This document shows positions 1 through 10,143 of a DNA stretch of 64,000 nt, one piece after another. The position numbers and the translations under genes were made by a program. Source of the stretch: Candidatus Providencia siddallii (GTDB taxonomy: Bacteria; Pseudomonadota; Gammaproteobacteria; Enterobacterales; Enterobacteriaceae). The stretch's first letter is position 1, and each line of letters starts with the position of its first letter. Location: positions 124,001 to 188,000 of the forward strand of contig CVRF01000003.1 in NCBI GenBank assembly GCA_001457715.1, written 5' to 3'. The notes beneath the pieces were generated by a model. The model saw nothing but the letters and a program-made list of their open reading frames with translations, was not told where the DNA came from and made no database searches.

Positions 1-1748
1 TTCATAATTATAAAAACCGCCTATTTATTGAACCTGAAAAACTTATAAAACCATTTTTAAAAAATTTTATCGGATATATTCAAAAAAAAGATAATAATAA
101 ATTATTCGTTATTCCCAAATACCCTTTATTAAAATACATAATCCATTGTCACCCAACAAATAACATAATTCAAGAATTAAAACAAAATGATTGGGTTATT
201 GCTAAAATGCGATATCACCCTCTAAAAGATAAACAAAAATTTTACGCAGATATTATAGAATATATTACAAACGATAAAGATGAATTTGCACAATTATTAG
301 TAACTCTGCGTCGTTATAAATTAGAGCATCATGAACCTAAAATAATTATTGAAAAAATGAACGATAAAAACATTAAAAGAATAGATTTAACTAATCTACA
401 TTTCATCACAATAGATAATGCAAAAACTGAAGATATGGATGATGCTTTATATATAGAAAAAACAAAAAATGGTGAATTTAAGTTATTTATTGCAATTGCA
501 GATCCAACTAGCTACATACAGGAAGGCAGTGAATTAGATAAAATTGCAATGATTCGCTCATGCACTAACTATTTACATGGATTTAACATACCAATGTTAC
601 CTCGTAAATTATCAGATGATCTGTGCTCCTTACAACCAAACGAATGTCGACAAGCATTAGTATGTATTACTATAATAAAAAAAGATAAAACCATTGATTC
701 AAAAATTACATTTTTCAACGCCTGGATCAAATCGAAAACTAAACTTATATACGACGAAGTTTCTGATTGGCTTGAAAATACAGGAACATGGAAACCATCT
801 AATGATATAGATAAACAACAAATTCTTTTATTAAAAGAAATGGCTGATAACCGTTTTAAATGGCGTAAAGAAAACGCATTAGTTTTTAAAGATAAGCCTG
901 AATATAGATTTATTTTAAACGAACAAGGCGATGTAATAAATATTATTACAAAACTAAGGCGTAGTTCAAATAGAATTGTTGAAGAAGCTATGATAACTGC
1001 GAATTTATGCGCTGCTTCAATATTAAAAGAAAAACTTGGTTTTGGTATATTTAGTGTTCATGTTGGATTTGAACCTTTAAAAATAGAACAAGTTGTAAAT
1101 ATACTTAAAACTTACGGGATTAAAACAACTGTTAGCTCTTTATTAACAATTAAAGGTTTCCGTGAATTACACAATCAATTAAATACACAACCAACACAAT
1201 TGCTTTATAATCGTATTCGATCTTATCAAACAATTACAAGAATTAAAATTAAACCTGGACCACACTTTGGGTTAGGAGTTGATTCATATGCAACTTGGAC
1301 TTCACCTATTCGTAAATATACAGATATTATTAACCATCGATTATTAAAATCAATCATTACAGGTAAAATAATAACAAATAAACCAACAGAAAAACTAGCA
1401 AAAACATTAGATGAGCGACGTCGCGCTAATCGTATGGCTGAAAAAGAAGTGAATAATTGGCTATATGCAAAGTTTTTAAAATCTTTTATAAATACAAATA
1501 CTAAATTCTTAGCTGAACTTATTGATGTTAATAAACATGGTATAAAAACAAGATTAATCAATAACGGAGCTATAACTTTTATACCTTCATCATTTATGCA
1601 TAAAATTCCTAATGAAATTATTTGTAACTCAGAAACTGGTTGCGTTTTAATAAAAGGAAAACAGGTATATCAATTAAACGATATAATTGATGTAATTATT
1701 GTTGAAGTAAATACAAAAACGACTAATATCATTAGTCGTCCTGTATAA
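1..1748 (+). CDS. rnb: Exoribonuclease II (RNase II), 5' end outside window
   Basis: This gene encodes a processive 3'-to-5' hydrolytic exoribonuclease that degrades single-stranded mRNA. The frame is open from base 3, so the gene enters from the left edge. An internal ATG at 207 is not the start, because the upstream codons still match the family (IEPEKLIKPFL, then DWVIAKMRYHPLK). The catalytic aspartate cluster is visible in TIDNAKTEDMDDALY, and the C-terminal S1-like part ends in IISRPV with TAA. Roughly the N-terminal cold-shock region is missing from view. The gene converges on pyrF. Its last codons contain a perfect inverted repeat that looks like the terminator of the opposite strand. 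The identification is secure; the true start cannot be seen. Confidence 0.95.
   Translation, partial: HNYKNRLFIEPEKLIKPFLKNFIGYIQKKDNNKLFVIPKYPLLKYIIHCHPTNNIIQELKQNDWVIAKMRYHPLKDKQKFYADIIEYITNDKDEFAQLLVTLRRYKLEHHEPKIIIEKMNDKNIKRIDLTNLHFITIDNAKTEDMDDALYIEKTKNGEFKLFIAIADPTSYIQEGSELDKIAMIRSCTNYLHGFNIPMLPRKLSDDLCSLQPNECRQALVCITIIKKDKTIDSKITFFNAWIKSKTKLIYDEVSDWLENTGTWKPSNDIDKQQILLLKEMADNRFKWRKENALVFKDKPEYRFILNEQGDVINIITKLRRSSNRIVEEAMITANLCAASILKEKLGFGIFSVHVGFEPLKIEQVVNILKTYGIKTTVSSLLTIKGFRELHNQLNTQPTQLLYNRIRSYQTITRIKIKPGPHFGLGVDSYATWTSPIRKYTDIINHRLLKSIITGKIITNKPTEKLAKTLDERRRANRMAEKEVNNWLYAKFLKSFINTNTKFLAELIDVNKHGIKTRLINNGAITFIPSSFMHKIPNEIICNSETGCVLIKGKQVYQLNDIIDVIIVEVNTKTTNIISRPV
1711..1739 (-). 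terminator. Rho-independent terminator for pyrF, inside the rnb 3' end
   Basis: Bases 1719-1739 form a perfect 9-bp stem (ACGACTAAT pairing with ATTAGTCGT) with a 3-nt loop. On the minus strand the stem is followed directly by a U-rich tract (TTTTTGTAT), as in an intrinsic terminator. On the plus strand no U tract follows. It lies about 170 nt past the pyrF stop and overlaps the last codons of the convergent rnb gene. The direction is inferred from the U tract alone. Confidence 0.5.
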
Positions 1749-1905
1749 GTACTATTAATAATATTTATTAAAACTATTTTTCAAATATATTATTTTTAAT
1801 AGTATTCAATAAAAATTACTAAACTTATTAAACAAAAATTTTAATACTATTAAAATTTACAATAATTCTTATTATTATAAATAATTTTAATTTTATTAAT
1901 ACAAA

Positions 1906-2661
1906 TTAATATATATTAATTTGATTACGTGATTTAGTAATTGATAAATTTATCTGCTTAAGCATTAAAGCTTGATTTTTAACACCTGTAATAGGACGAC
2001 CGATAACTACATAATCAACTCCAGCTTTTACTGCTTCCGATGGACTCATTGTGTATTTATGTTCATTTACATCACTATCAATAAAACGAATTCCTGGTGT
2101 AATTACTTTAAATTCAATCCCGCAAACTTTTTTTAAATTTTTAATTTCATTAACAGAACAAACAACACCATCAAAACCACATTTTTTACTTAACAAAGCA
2201 AGTCTTTTAACATGACTTGATATCATATCATTTATTCCTAAGTATTTTAGATCAAATTCATTTATACTTGTTAATACAGTAACAGCAACTAATAATGGAG
2301 CTTCATCACCGTAAATCTCCAAAGCTTTACGAGCGGCTTCCATCATTTGAATTCCACCACTTGCATGAACATTTACCATCCATACACCTATTTCAGCAGC
2401 AGCTGTAACAGAGCGTGCAACAGTACAAGGAATATCATGATATTTTAAATCTAAAAAAACATCAAAACCTAAATTACAAAGTAATTTTATAAATTTAAAC
2501 CCGTATTTTGTAAACATCTCATTACCAACTTTTAAACGACAATCTAACGGATCTATATTATTAACAAATTCCAATGCTGTATTAATATTATCATAATCTA
2601 ACGCAACAATAACAAACGGTGATGTTGCAACTTTAACTAAATTATTAACAGATGAAATCAT
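1906..2661 (-). CDS. pyrF: Orotidine 5'-phosphate decarboxylase
   Basis: PyrF catalyses the last step of UMP synthesis, OMP to UMP plus CO2, in the cytosol. The 251-residue product has the family signature DLKYHDIP with catalytic Lys and Asp, the VIVALDYDN amino-terminal strand, VNVHASGG, and the phosphate-gripping VIGRPIT near the C-terminus. Length is close to the E. coli enzyme (about 245). The start is ATG at 2661, preceded by an AAAGGA-type ribosome site. The usual downstream partner yciH is absent. A terminator candidate follows in the 3' end of rnb. Confidence 0.96.
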   Translation of the reverse strand: MISSVNNLVKVATSPFVIVALDYDNINTALEFVNNIDPLDCRLKVGNEMFTKYGFKFIKLLCNLGFDVFLDLKYHDIPCTVARSVTAAAEIGVWMVNVHASGGIQMMEAARKALEIYGDEAPLLVAVTVLTSINEFDLKYLGINDMISSHVKRLALLSKKCGFDGVVCSVNEIKNLKKVCGIEFKVITPGIRFIDSDVNEHKYTMSPSEAVKAGVDYVVIGRPITGVKNQALMLKQINLSITKSRNQINIY

Positions 2662-2801
2662 TTAGTATCCTTTTTGAAATATAAAAAATATAATTTAATA
2701 TCGTAATAATCATTACAAAAATTAATATTATAAAATTATTTAATTTATTAAAATTACTAAATACTAATTGTAGTAATAATATATATGATATATAAAAAAA
2801 T

Positions 2802-3497
2802 TTATAATTTTATTATATTAAATATCTTATAACTAATTAATGAAAAACACGCGCTAATTATAATTGAAACAATAACGTCAATTGGCCAATGCATTCCAAG
2901 TAACATACGACTAAAAGAAACACCTTCTGTCCATATTATTAATACAACTGATAAAATATAATACTTACGATGCCAAAAAAAAACTATAAATAATAAACAC
3001 CAACTAGCAGCAAATAATGTATGTCCTGATGGAAATGAGTAATTGCTTCCTAACTCCCAATGTTTAATTTGTTTCTTTAAAAGAATATTTTGTTTATTAA
3101 TTTTTTCAAAAAACTCTAAACGTTTATAATCTTTCAATTTATAAAAATCAGAAACCATAATTTTATTTTTCTCTTCTAACCAAACAACGTAAGGTCTTGG
3201 TTCTTTAAAAAAATCTTTAATTAATACTTTTAAATATTGTTGAAAAACTATACAAAATAATAAAATAATAATTAACTCAATTTTTTTTTCTTTACGAAAT
3301 AAAAATAAGATTACGCATAATAATATAACTGATGTTATGATGCTATATGGAACTCCTGCCGTATTTGTCAACCATAGCAATAATTCCAATTGAAATTGAC
3401 TTTCTTGAAACAATCTCCACTTTAAAAAATTCATAATAAATGGAGGAATTATTAATAAAATAGTAAATATAACAATAGTTATTATTTTTTTTTTCAT
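2802..3497 (-). CDS. pgpB: Phosphatidylglycerophosphatase B, PAP2 family
   Basis: This is an inner-membrane lipid phosphatase acting on phosphatidylglycerophosphate and undecaprenyl pyrophosphate. The 231-residue protein shows the three PAP2 motifs in order: KxxxxEPRP (around residue 94), SNYSFPSGHT (around 152) and SRMLLGMHWPID (around 196). Several hydrophobic segments surround them. It is slightly shorter than E. coli PgpB (about 254). It is divergent from ribA, the same pairing as in E. coli, which supports the specific name over a generic PAP2 enzyme. The N-terminus has a long lysine-plus-hydrophobic leader and an A-rich upstream region without a clear Shine-Dalgarno. Confidence 0.9.
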   Translation of the reverse strand: MKKKIITIVIFTILLIIPPFIMNFLKWRLFQESQFQLELLLWLTNTAGVPYSIITSVILLCVILFLFRKEKKIELIIILLFCIVFQQYLKVLIKDFFKEPRPYVVWLEEKNKIMVSDFYKLKDYKRLEFFEKINKQNILLKKQIKHWELGSNYSFPSGHTLFAASWCLLFIVFFWHRKYYILSVVLIIWTEGVSFSRMLLGMHWPIDVIVSIIISACFSLISYKIFNIIKL

Positions 3498-3698
3498 AAA
3501 AATAATTTTTATTTATCACTTATTCTTTTTATGAATAAATTTCGTTTTTTAGTTATCTTTATTAAAAGGTAATATTATTTACAAGTAGTATACAAAACAA
3601 ATATTTTAAAATATATCAAATTTTGAATTTTTATTTATACTGCATTTAATTTATATTAATTAACATTAATAATTAAGATTACATTAATGGAAAAAACT

Positions 3699-4289
3699 AT
3701 GCAGCTAAAACGCGTTGCACAAACTAAGATACCAACTCAATTTGGTCAGTTTATTATGATAGGTTTTGAAGAAATCAACACAGGTCAAAATCACATCGCA
3801 TTAATTTTCGGAGAAATATTAAATAATAAACCAGTATTAAGTCGTATTCATTCTGAATGCTTGACTGGTGATGCTTTATTTAGTTTACGTTGTGACTGTG
3901 GTTTTCAATTAAAAGCTGCATTATCTCAGATAAGTAAAGAGGGTTGTGGAGTTTTACTTTATCATCGTCAAGAAGGAAGAAATATTGGATTACTTAACAA
4001 AATAAAAGCTTATGCTTTACAAGATCAAGGACTTGATACTGTAGAAGCAAATATAAAATTAGGGTTTAAAGCAGATGAGCGTGACTTTACAATATGTGCT
4101 GATATGTATAAATTACTAGGAGTTAATAAAATACGATTATTGACAAATAACCCTAGAAAAGTAGAAATAATGCGTAAATCTAAAATTAATATAATAGAAC
4201 GAGTTCCATTAATTGTTGGAAGAAATCCAAGTAATGAACATTATTTAAATGCTAAAGCCGAAAAAATGGGTCATTTTTTATCAAAATAA
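3699..4289 (+). CDS. ribA: GTP cyclohydrolase II (riboflavin synthesis)
   Basis: RibA catalyses the first committed step of riboflavin synthesis, opening GTP to the pyrimidine precursor, with zinc. The zinc-binding cysteines are in [21 protein letters not shown], and [12 protein letters not shown] and [10 protein letters not shown] are hallmark stretches. The ATG at 3699 gives MQLKRVAQ as in E. coli and has a GGA 7 nt upstream. An ATG 12 bases earlier (3687) is an alternative that adds four residues. The product is about 196 residues, the family length. It is a single gene, divergent from pgpB. Confidence 0.96.
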   Translation: MQLKRVAQTKIPTQFGQFIMIGFEEINTGQNHIALIFGEILNNKPVLSRIHSECLTGDALFSLRCDCGFQLKAALSQISKEGCGVLLYHRQEGRNIGLLNKIKAYALQDQGLDTVEANIKLGFKADERDFTICADMYKLLGVNKIRLLTNNPRKVEIMRKSKINIIERVPLIVGRNPSNEHYLNAKAEKMGHFLSK

Positions 4290-5101
4290 ATGATAATTAT
4301 TATAATTTTAACTACGAAATTAAATTTAATTTACTTTTTAATTTTATTTTTTTTAGAAAATTTTACACAAAAATATTAAATACATATAAATAAAATTACA
4401 TTTATCAATTAAAAGTATAAATTAATATTATATGTATAAGTTATATTTTACATATATAATTAATAATATTGTAATACAAAATATAAAAACCAATTACTTG
4501 CTTTAAAATCATTAATAATAAAACATAATTTAATATTTATTTTATTAAGATATATAAAATAATTTGATAAATACAATAAAATATCAATTAAATTAAAAAT
4601 AAATATATTATTTTTTCACTTAATTAACAAAATATTATAATTAATATAAATTATTTTTTTACATAAATAGTTTTATTTTTTTTAAAAAATATTTTTTAAT
4701 ATATTTATTTTTAAAATAATATTCTTAAAAACTCTATAGCAAAAACATTAATGATTATATAACTAATATATTTTAAATTATATATATCTTTATATATAAT
4801 TTAAAAATTAATTTTAAATATAATCACACATAATTTATAATTTTAATTAAAAATTAAATTATAATATTTAAAAGACTAAAATCAATTTCAAAAAAAATAG
4901 AATTTTTATAAAAAAATATTCTAAAATTTTTTTTTTCAAACAAATATATGAATAATACAAAATATAATTTGTATTTTTATTTCAATTTGCCATAATATAT
5001 TATTGTAATATTATTACATATAGAATTTTATAAAAAAATCATTTTTATCACACTTTAATCTGTTTAAAATTTTATTATATTATAAAAATAAGGATTTTTA
5101 C
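4290..5101. other. Gene-free AT-rich spacer between ribA and the M13 peptidase gene
   Basis: About 0.8 kb of almost pure A and T with frequent stops in all frames. I see no RNA gene or recognisable remnant. The last 20 bases carry the AAGGA ribosome site of the next gene. Probably an eroded gene or genes plus the promoter of the peptidase. Confidence 0.6.
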
Positions 5102-7138
5102 GTGCACAGTAATATATTAGCTATATGTGTTGGTATATCAACAATGTCTTATTTAACACCTCAATTATTAGCAAAAGAGATTTCTTACGGAAATCAAAAA
5201 ATTGTACTTTCAGATTCTATTAATCCAGGAAATGATTTTTATCATTATGTAAATAATGATTGGATTAAAAATACACAGATACCAGACGGTAATGCACGAT
5301 ATAACTCTTTTATTGAATTATATTTAAATTCAGAAAAACAAATACAATCAATAATAGATCAACTCCAAAATACTCCAGAAAATGAATTAAATCAAAATCA
5401 ACGAAACATTCGTAATTTATATTTAAGTTATTTAAATGAATCATACATTGAAAAAATTGGAATCTCTCCTATATTATGTGATTTAAAAGCAATTAAAGAA
5501 GCAAAAAATCATAATGAAATTAGCCATTTAATGATGTTACCAAATTATAATTCATTAATTAATTACTGGGTTGATCCAGATGCAAAAAATTCAAAAATCT
5601 ATGTATTATATATTAGTCAAGGTAACCTTGGATTACCTAATCGTGATTTCTACTTAAAAAATTCAAAAGAAATAAAAGAGGTTCGTAAAAATTATTTTGA
5701 TTATATTTCATTAATTTTAAAAAATGCTGGTGAAAAAAACGTTAATAACAAAGCAAAAAAAATAATTAATTTAGAAAAATCAATAGCAAAAATTCATTGG
5801 AGCCCTGAAGATAGACGTAATACTATTAAAAATTATCATTCAATGTCCTTAGAAGAAGTAAAAAAATTTACAAATGGTTTTGATTTGAGTAATTTTATTA
5901 AAAAAAATAATTTAACTGATAAATCACTCAAAAAAATCATTGTAGAAACAGATGACGCTGTTGCTGAAACTATTAAAATTTTTATTAATACACCAATTTC
6001 TACTATAAAAGATTACCTTATTTTCAGATATTTAAATAAATATGCATCTTTTTTAAATAAAAATTTTTCAGATGCACATTTTAATTTTTTTTCAAACAAA
6101 CTTAATGGTATTAAAAATAAACGAACAAGAAAAGAATATGCAATACAAATGGTTAATTCTCTTCAAGGAGAACCTTTAGGTGAAATTTATGTTAAAAAAT
6201 ATTTTGATAAAGAATCTAAAGAAAAAATTCAAGATCTAGTTAATCGTATACGAAATACTTTTAATTTAAGACTAAAAAATAATAATTGGATGGATTTCTC
6301 TACTCGTAAAGAAGCATTAAAAAAACTTGAACGATTTACTATAAAAATTGGTTATCCTGATAAATGGAATGATTTTAGTAACATTAATTTTACTCAAAAA
6401 GAATTAATTAGTAATTATAAACAAATTTTAAACTGGAATCACAAAAATATGTTAAGTAAAATAGGACAACCAATTCGTAATTGGGAATGGGAAATGACCC
6501 CACAAACAGTAAATGCATATTTTAATCCAGTTCAAAATGAAATTGTTCTTCCTGCTGCAATACTACAAGCTCCTTTTTTTGATAAAAATGTTGATTATGC
6601 ATATAATTATGGATCAATTGGAGCAGTAATTGCTCATGAAATGGGACATGGTTTCGATGACCAAGGTAGTTTATATGATAGTACTGGAGAATTACGTGAT
6701 TGGTGGCAAAACAGTGCAAAAGTTCATTTTAAAGAAAAAACAAATAAACTAATAAAACAATATAACGCTTTTAAGATTAACGGACAAAAAATAAATGGTT
6801 ATTTGACTCTTGGAGAAAATATCGGTGATTTAGGCGGTTTAACAATAGTATTAGATGCTTATAAACAATTTATAAAAGATAATTATCTTACATGTGAGGC
6901 ACCAATTATTGATAACACTACTGGAATACAACGTTTATTTATTTCATGGGCAAGAACATGGAGAGAGTTATCAAATGAAGAATCACAAAGAAACAGAATA
7001 ATGACTGACCCTCATAGTCCTTATAAATTTAGAACAAATGGTGTTGTTCGTAATATTGACGATTGGTATACAGCATTTGGAATCAATAAAAATAATGAAT
7101 TATTTTTAGAACCAAACCAACGAGTGTATATATGGTAA
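5102..7138 (+). CDS. M13 family (PepO/neprilysin-like) zinc metallopeptidase, probably exported
   Basis: The 678-residue protein has the neprilysin-family architecture. An M13 N-terminal domain (from GNDFYHYVNNDWIKN) is followed by the catalytic domain with NAYFNPVQNEIVLPAAIL, the zinc motif HEMGH at residues 512-516 and the third ligand in ENIGD at 572-576. The last residues (RVYIW) match the usual M13 C-terminal tail. The first 25 or so residues are hydrophobic and end in an AxA-like site (LLAKE), so export to the periplasm is likely; no lipobox is seen. The start is GTG at 5102 with AAGGA upstream. E. coli K-12 lacks this gene, while Proteus/Providencia-type bacteria often have one. The substrate is unknown. 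All catalytic residues are present. Confidence 0.9.
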   Translation: MHSNILAICVGISTMSYLTPQLLAKEISYGNQKIVLSDSINPGNDFYHYVNNDWIKNTQIPDGNARYNSFIELYLNSEKQIQSIIDQLQNTPENELNQNQRNIRNLYLSYLNESYIEKIGISPILCDLKAIKEAKNHNEISHLMMLPNYNSLINYWVDPDAKNSKIYVLYISQGNLGLPNRDFYLKNSKEIKEVRKNYFDYISLILKNAGEKNVNNKAKKIINLEKSIAKIHWSPEDRRNTIKNYHSMSLEEVKKFTNGFDLSNFIKKNNLTDKSLKKIIVETDDAVAETIKIFINTPISTIKDYLIFRYLNKYASFLNKNFSDAHFNFFSNKLNGIKNKRTRKEYAIQMVNSLQGEPLGEIYVKKYFDKESKEKIQDLVNRIRNTFNLRLKNNNWMDFSTRKEALKKLERFTIKIGYPDKWNDFSNINFTQKELISNYKQILNWNHKNMLSKIGQPIRNWEWEMTPQTVNAYFNPVQNEIVLPAAILQAPFFDKNVDYAYNYGSIGAVIAHEMGHGFDDQGSLYDSTGELRDWWQNSAKVHFKEKTNKLIKQYNAFKINGQKINGYLTLGENIGDLGGLTIVLDAYKQFIKDNYLTCEAPIIDNTTGIQRLFISWARTWRELSNEESQRNRIMTDPHSPYKFRTNGVVRNIDDWYTAFGINKNNELFLEPNQRVYIW

Positions 7139-7681
7139 AATTAAATAAAACTTAATTTTTATACACACAATTAAATAAAAATAATTTACATAAAATAAAT
7201 TTATTAGTTTTTTTATATTATAATCTTTATTTTTTTAAAAAAATAATTTAATATACTAAAAATTTAATATTAAATTAAAATTTTATTCTTTTAAATATGA
7301 TATTTATATCATATAGTAATTAATCATTATTAACATAATTTTATTAATAAAATAAATATATTATCCTAAAATATTTATTAATAAATATTTTATATGATAA
7401 AACAGTAATAATTAAATTAACATCTTTTATAATTAATAAAGAATACAAATTATATAATAAATATTAAACAATATTGATAAATTATATAAAATATTTTTAT
7501 AAAAAAATATATATATTTATTAAATAAATATATATATTTATTTTATTATTAATAATAAAATAATTAATTATTATTAATTATTAATTACAATATTCAATAA
7601 ATAAACTATAAACTTGATACAATTATATTAAAATATAATTTATTTTGTAATTAATATTACTACACAATCACCTACATAATA
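7139..7681. other. Gene-free spacer between convergent M13 peptidase gene and sohB
   Basis: 0.54 kb of AT-only-looking sequence with no coding potential. Its only structure is the perfect inverted repeat at 7507-7537, described separately. Confidence 0.55.
7507..7537. terminator. AT-only perfect hairpin between convergent genes
   Basis: A 15-base arm (7507-7521) is exactly complementary to 7523-7537, with A residues on the left flank and T-rich sequence on the right. The position between two converging genes fits a bidirectional transcript end. The stem is all A-U and could be a product of base composition. Confidence 0.3.
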
Positions 7682-8695
7682 TTATAACAAACATAATAAT
7701 TTATTAATATTTTTCATGATACTATCAGTAAATTTATCTAATATTTTTTTATTTAAAATATAACGAACACTAATAATTTTTTTAGTTTCTATCGAACTAA
7801 CAATAATATCATCACTAACTCCTATTTCATCAACTAAACCTTTATCTAAAGCTTGTGTTCCATACCAATGCTCACCTGTTGCTAAAGAATTAATATCTAA
7901 TAAAGGACGGTTTTGATAAATAAACTGTTTAAATAATTCATGAACTAAATTTAAATCATTAATAAATTTTTTACGATTTTTTTCAGTATTTTCACCTAAT
8001 AATGTAAGTGTTCTTTTGTATTCACCAGCAGTATGCAATTCAACATCAATATCATGCTTTTTAAGTAAACGATGAATATTTGGTACTTGAGCTACAACAC
8101 CAATAGATCCTATAATTGAAAACGGAGCCGCAATGATTTTATCTGCAACACAAGCCATCATATAACCACCACTAGCTGCAATTTTATCAACAGTAATAAT
8201 TAATGGTATTTTTTTTTCTTTAATTCTAAGTAGCTGCGAAGCAGCTAAACCATAACTAGAAACAATACCACCAGAGCTCTCTAAACGAAGTAAAACTTCA
8301 TCATTTTTATCCGCAACAGATAAAATAGCGGTTACTTCTTTTCTTAAAGAAGTAACTTCAAAAGCATCCATACTTCCATTAAAATCTAAAACATATAAAC
8401 ACGGTTTTTTTATTAAAGAATTAGTTTTTATATCACATTTTTTAAATTTTAATTCAGATTTTTTCCGTTTTTTAAATATTTTCAACCAAATTTTTTTTTC
8501 TGAATCTGATTTTATGTCTAGCATATGCCTTTGCAATTCTTGATATTTTTCACTTAAATCTATAATTTTTAAAAAACCTTTTGATTCACCTCTACGAGAG
8601 ATAAGTCCGAATATAAAAAACACAAATAAAATAACAGAAACTATAATAGTAAATACTTTAGATAAAAATAAAATGTATAAAGAAAAATACTCCAC
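7682..8695 (-). CDS. sohB: Inner-membrane S49 family serine peptidase SohB
   Basis: SohB is a signal-peptide-peptidase-A-like protease of the inner membrane. The protein has an N-terminal membrane segment (about residues 5-30), a charged linker and the S49 domain. The catalytic serine lies in AASGGYMMACVADKI, and GSIGVVAQVPNI and ELHTAGEYKRTLTLLGENTE are near-identical to E. coli SohB. The GTG at 8695 is chosen because VEYFSLYILFLSK aligns with the family start MELLSEYGLFLAK. A start 16 codons upstream is open but would add a non-homologous leader overlapping the yciK promoter region. It is divergent from yciK, the pairing seen in E. coli. Confidence 0.93.
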   Translation of the reverse strand: MEYFSLYILFLSKVFTIIVSVILFVFFIFGLISRRGESKGFLKIIDLSEKYQELQRHMLDIKSDSEKKIWLKIFKKRKKSELKFKKCDIKTNSLIKKPCLYVLDFNGSMDAFEVTSLRKEVTAILSVADKNDEVLLRLESSGGIVSSYGLAASQLLRIKEKKIPLIITVDKIAASGGYMMACVADKIIAAPFSIIGSIGVVAQVPNIHRLLKKHDIDVELHTAGEYKRTLTLLGENTEKNRKKFINDLNLVHELFKQFIYQNRPLLDINSLATGEHWYGTQALDKGLVDEIGVSDDIIVSSIETKKIISVRYILNKKILDKFTDSIMKNINKLLCLL

Positions 8696-8822
8696 AAAAT
8701 TAACCCTTCTATTGTTTATATTTATTATTGATAAAAAAAACACAACAATTAACTATACAAAACTATATTTATTTATAATTTTATCTGTTATAATAAATAA
8801 TAACAGATTTTATAAAAATAAT

Positions 8823-9575
8823 ATGACTAAATATCAACCTAAACAAAATATATTAAATAATAAAACAATTTTAATTACTGGAGCAAGTAGCGGAATTGGT
8901 CGTGAAGCAGCAATAACTTATTCATATTTTGGAGCTTCGATAATTTTAATTGGACGAACAAAAGAAAAACTAAATATAGTTAAATCAGAAATTCGAAAAC
9001 AAACAGGAAGAAGTTCCGCCATTTATATTTTAGATTTATTAACAGCCACAAAAGAAACTTATAAACTTTTAGTAAAAAATATCAAAAAAGAACATCAATT
9101 TTTAAATGGTGTCTTACATAATGCAAGCATTCTTGGAGAAATTTCGTTAATTAAAAATCAATCTTCAGTTACTTGGCATAATGTAATGCAAGTTAATATT
9201 AACGGACCTTTTATGTTAACTCAAGCTTTACTTCCGTTTTTATTAAAAACTAATAATGCCTCATTAGTATATACAAGTTCAAGTGTAGGTAAAAAAGGTA
9301 GAGCTGGATGGGGTGCTTATGCAGTTTCTAAATTTGCAACAGAAGGTTTAATGCAAATACTCGCAGATGAATATAAAGAAACTAATTTAAGAGTTAACTC
9401 TATTAATCCAGGAGCAGTTAATACAAATATGCGTGCAAATGCATTTCCATTAGAAGATCCATTAAAACTAAAAACACCAACCGATATAATGCCAGCATAT
9501 ATTTATTTAATGAGCGATGATAGTTTAGGAAAAACAGGTATTAGTTTTGACGCTCAAAGTGATAATTTTATATAA
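8823..9575 (+). CDS. yciK: Short-chain dehydrogenase/reductase YciK
   Basis: An NAD(P)-dependent oxidoreductase of unknown physiological substrate. The 250-residue product has the nucleotide-binding TGASSGIG motif near residue 20, HNAS, and the catalytic Ser-Tyr-Lys set (YTSSSV, then YAVSK). ATG at 8823 gives MTKYQPKQNILNNKTILITGAS, matching the E. coli start; upstream in-frame codons are not homologous. It shares a 127-bp divergent spacer with sohB. Retention in a reduced genome is of note because its role is undefined. Confidence 0.92.
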   Translation: MTKYQPKQNILNNKTILITGASSGIGREAAITYSYFGASIILIGRTKEKLNIVKSEIRKQTGRSSAIYILDLLTATKETYKLLVKNIKKEHQFLNGVLHNASILGEISLIKNQSSVTWHNVMQVNINGPFMLTQALLPFLLKTNNASLVYTSSSVGKKGRAGWGAYAVSKFATEGLMQILADEYKETNLRVNSINPGAVNTNMRANAFPLEDPLKLKTPTDIMPAYIYLMSDDSLGKTGISFDAQSDNFI

Positions 9576-10143
9576 AATTTATCTTTAAAAAAATATTTAT
9601 TTTTTAAAACTGTTTATACGATTAAAATTAATAAATAACAAAAAAACAAAATTAAATCCCGTCCATTTAAAAAATATCAAAATAAAATAAAATATTATTT
9701 AACATGATATTTTTTTTTAAAACAACCTTAAATGAAACATAATAAAACGTATTTTAATTTAGTTAAATTCTATTTTAATAATTTTTTATTATATCATAAT
9801 ATTTACTTACAAACAAGACAATTTTAAAAATTAATTTATATTTTTATATAAATTTAATCTAGTTAATATTTTATATTTAATTTTAATAAACTAAATTCTT
9901 TCAATTATATTTTTTTAAAAATCTCACTAAAATAATACAAAAAATTTTCTATATTTTAATAAAAATAATTGAAATTTTTCTTTGTAAAAAAAGATTAAAT
10001 TCTATTTTACGATCTTCAAAATAAAACATAACACACATTTATTATATATATGTTATTATGAAATTATTTTTATAAATATGATTTTATAAATATTAATAAT
10101 TAAAATATAAGACTAAAATTTTATTTAAGAGATACATATCACA
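9576..10143. other. Gene-free spacer between yciK and mepS
   Basis: 0.57 kb, AT-rich, stops in every frame, no tRNA-like or hairpin feature that I can support. Presumably eroded DNA plus the mepS promoter. Confidence 0.55.

Noticed and set aside
4290-5101. CRISPR array or tandem repeats in AT-rich deserts
   Set aside because: No regularly spaced direct repeats are present; similarity between segments reflects base composition only.
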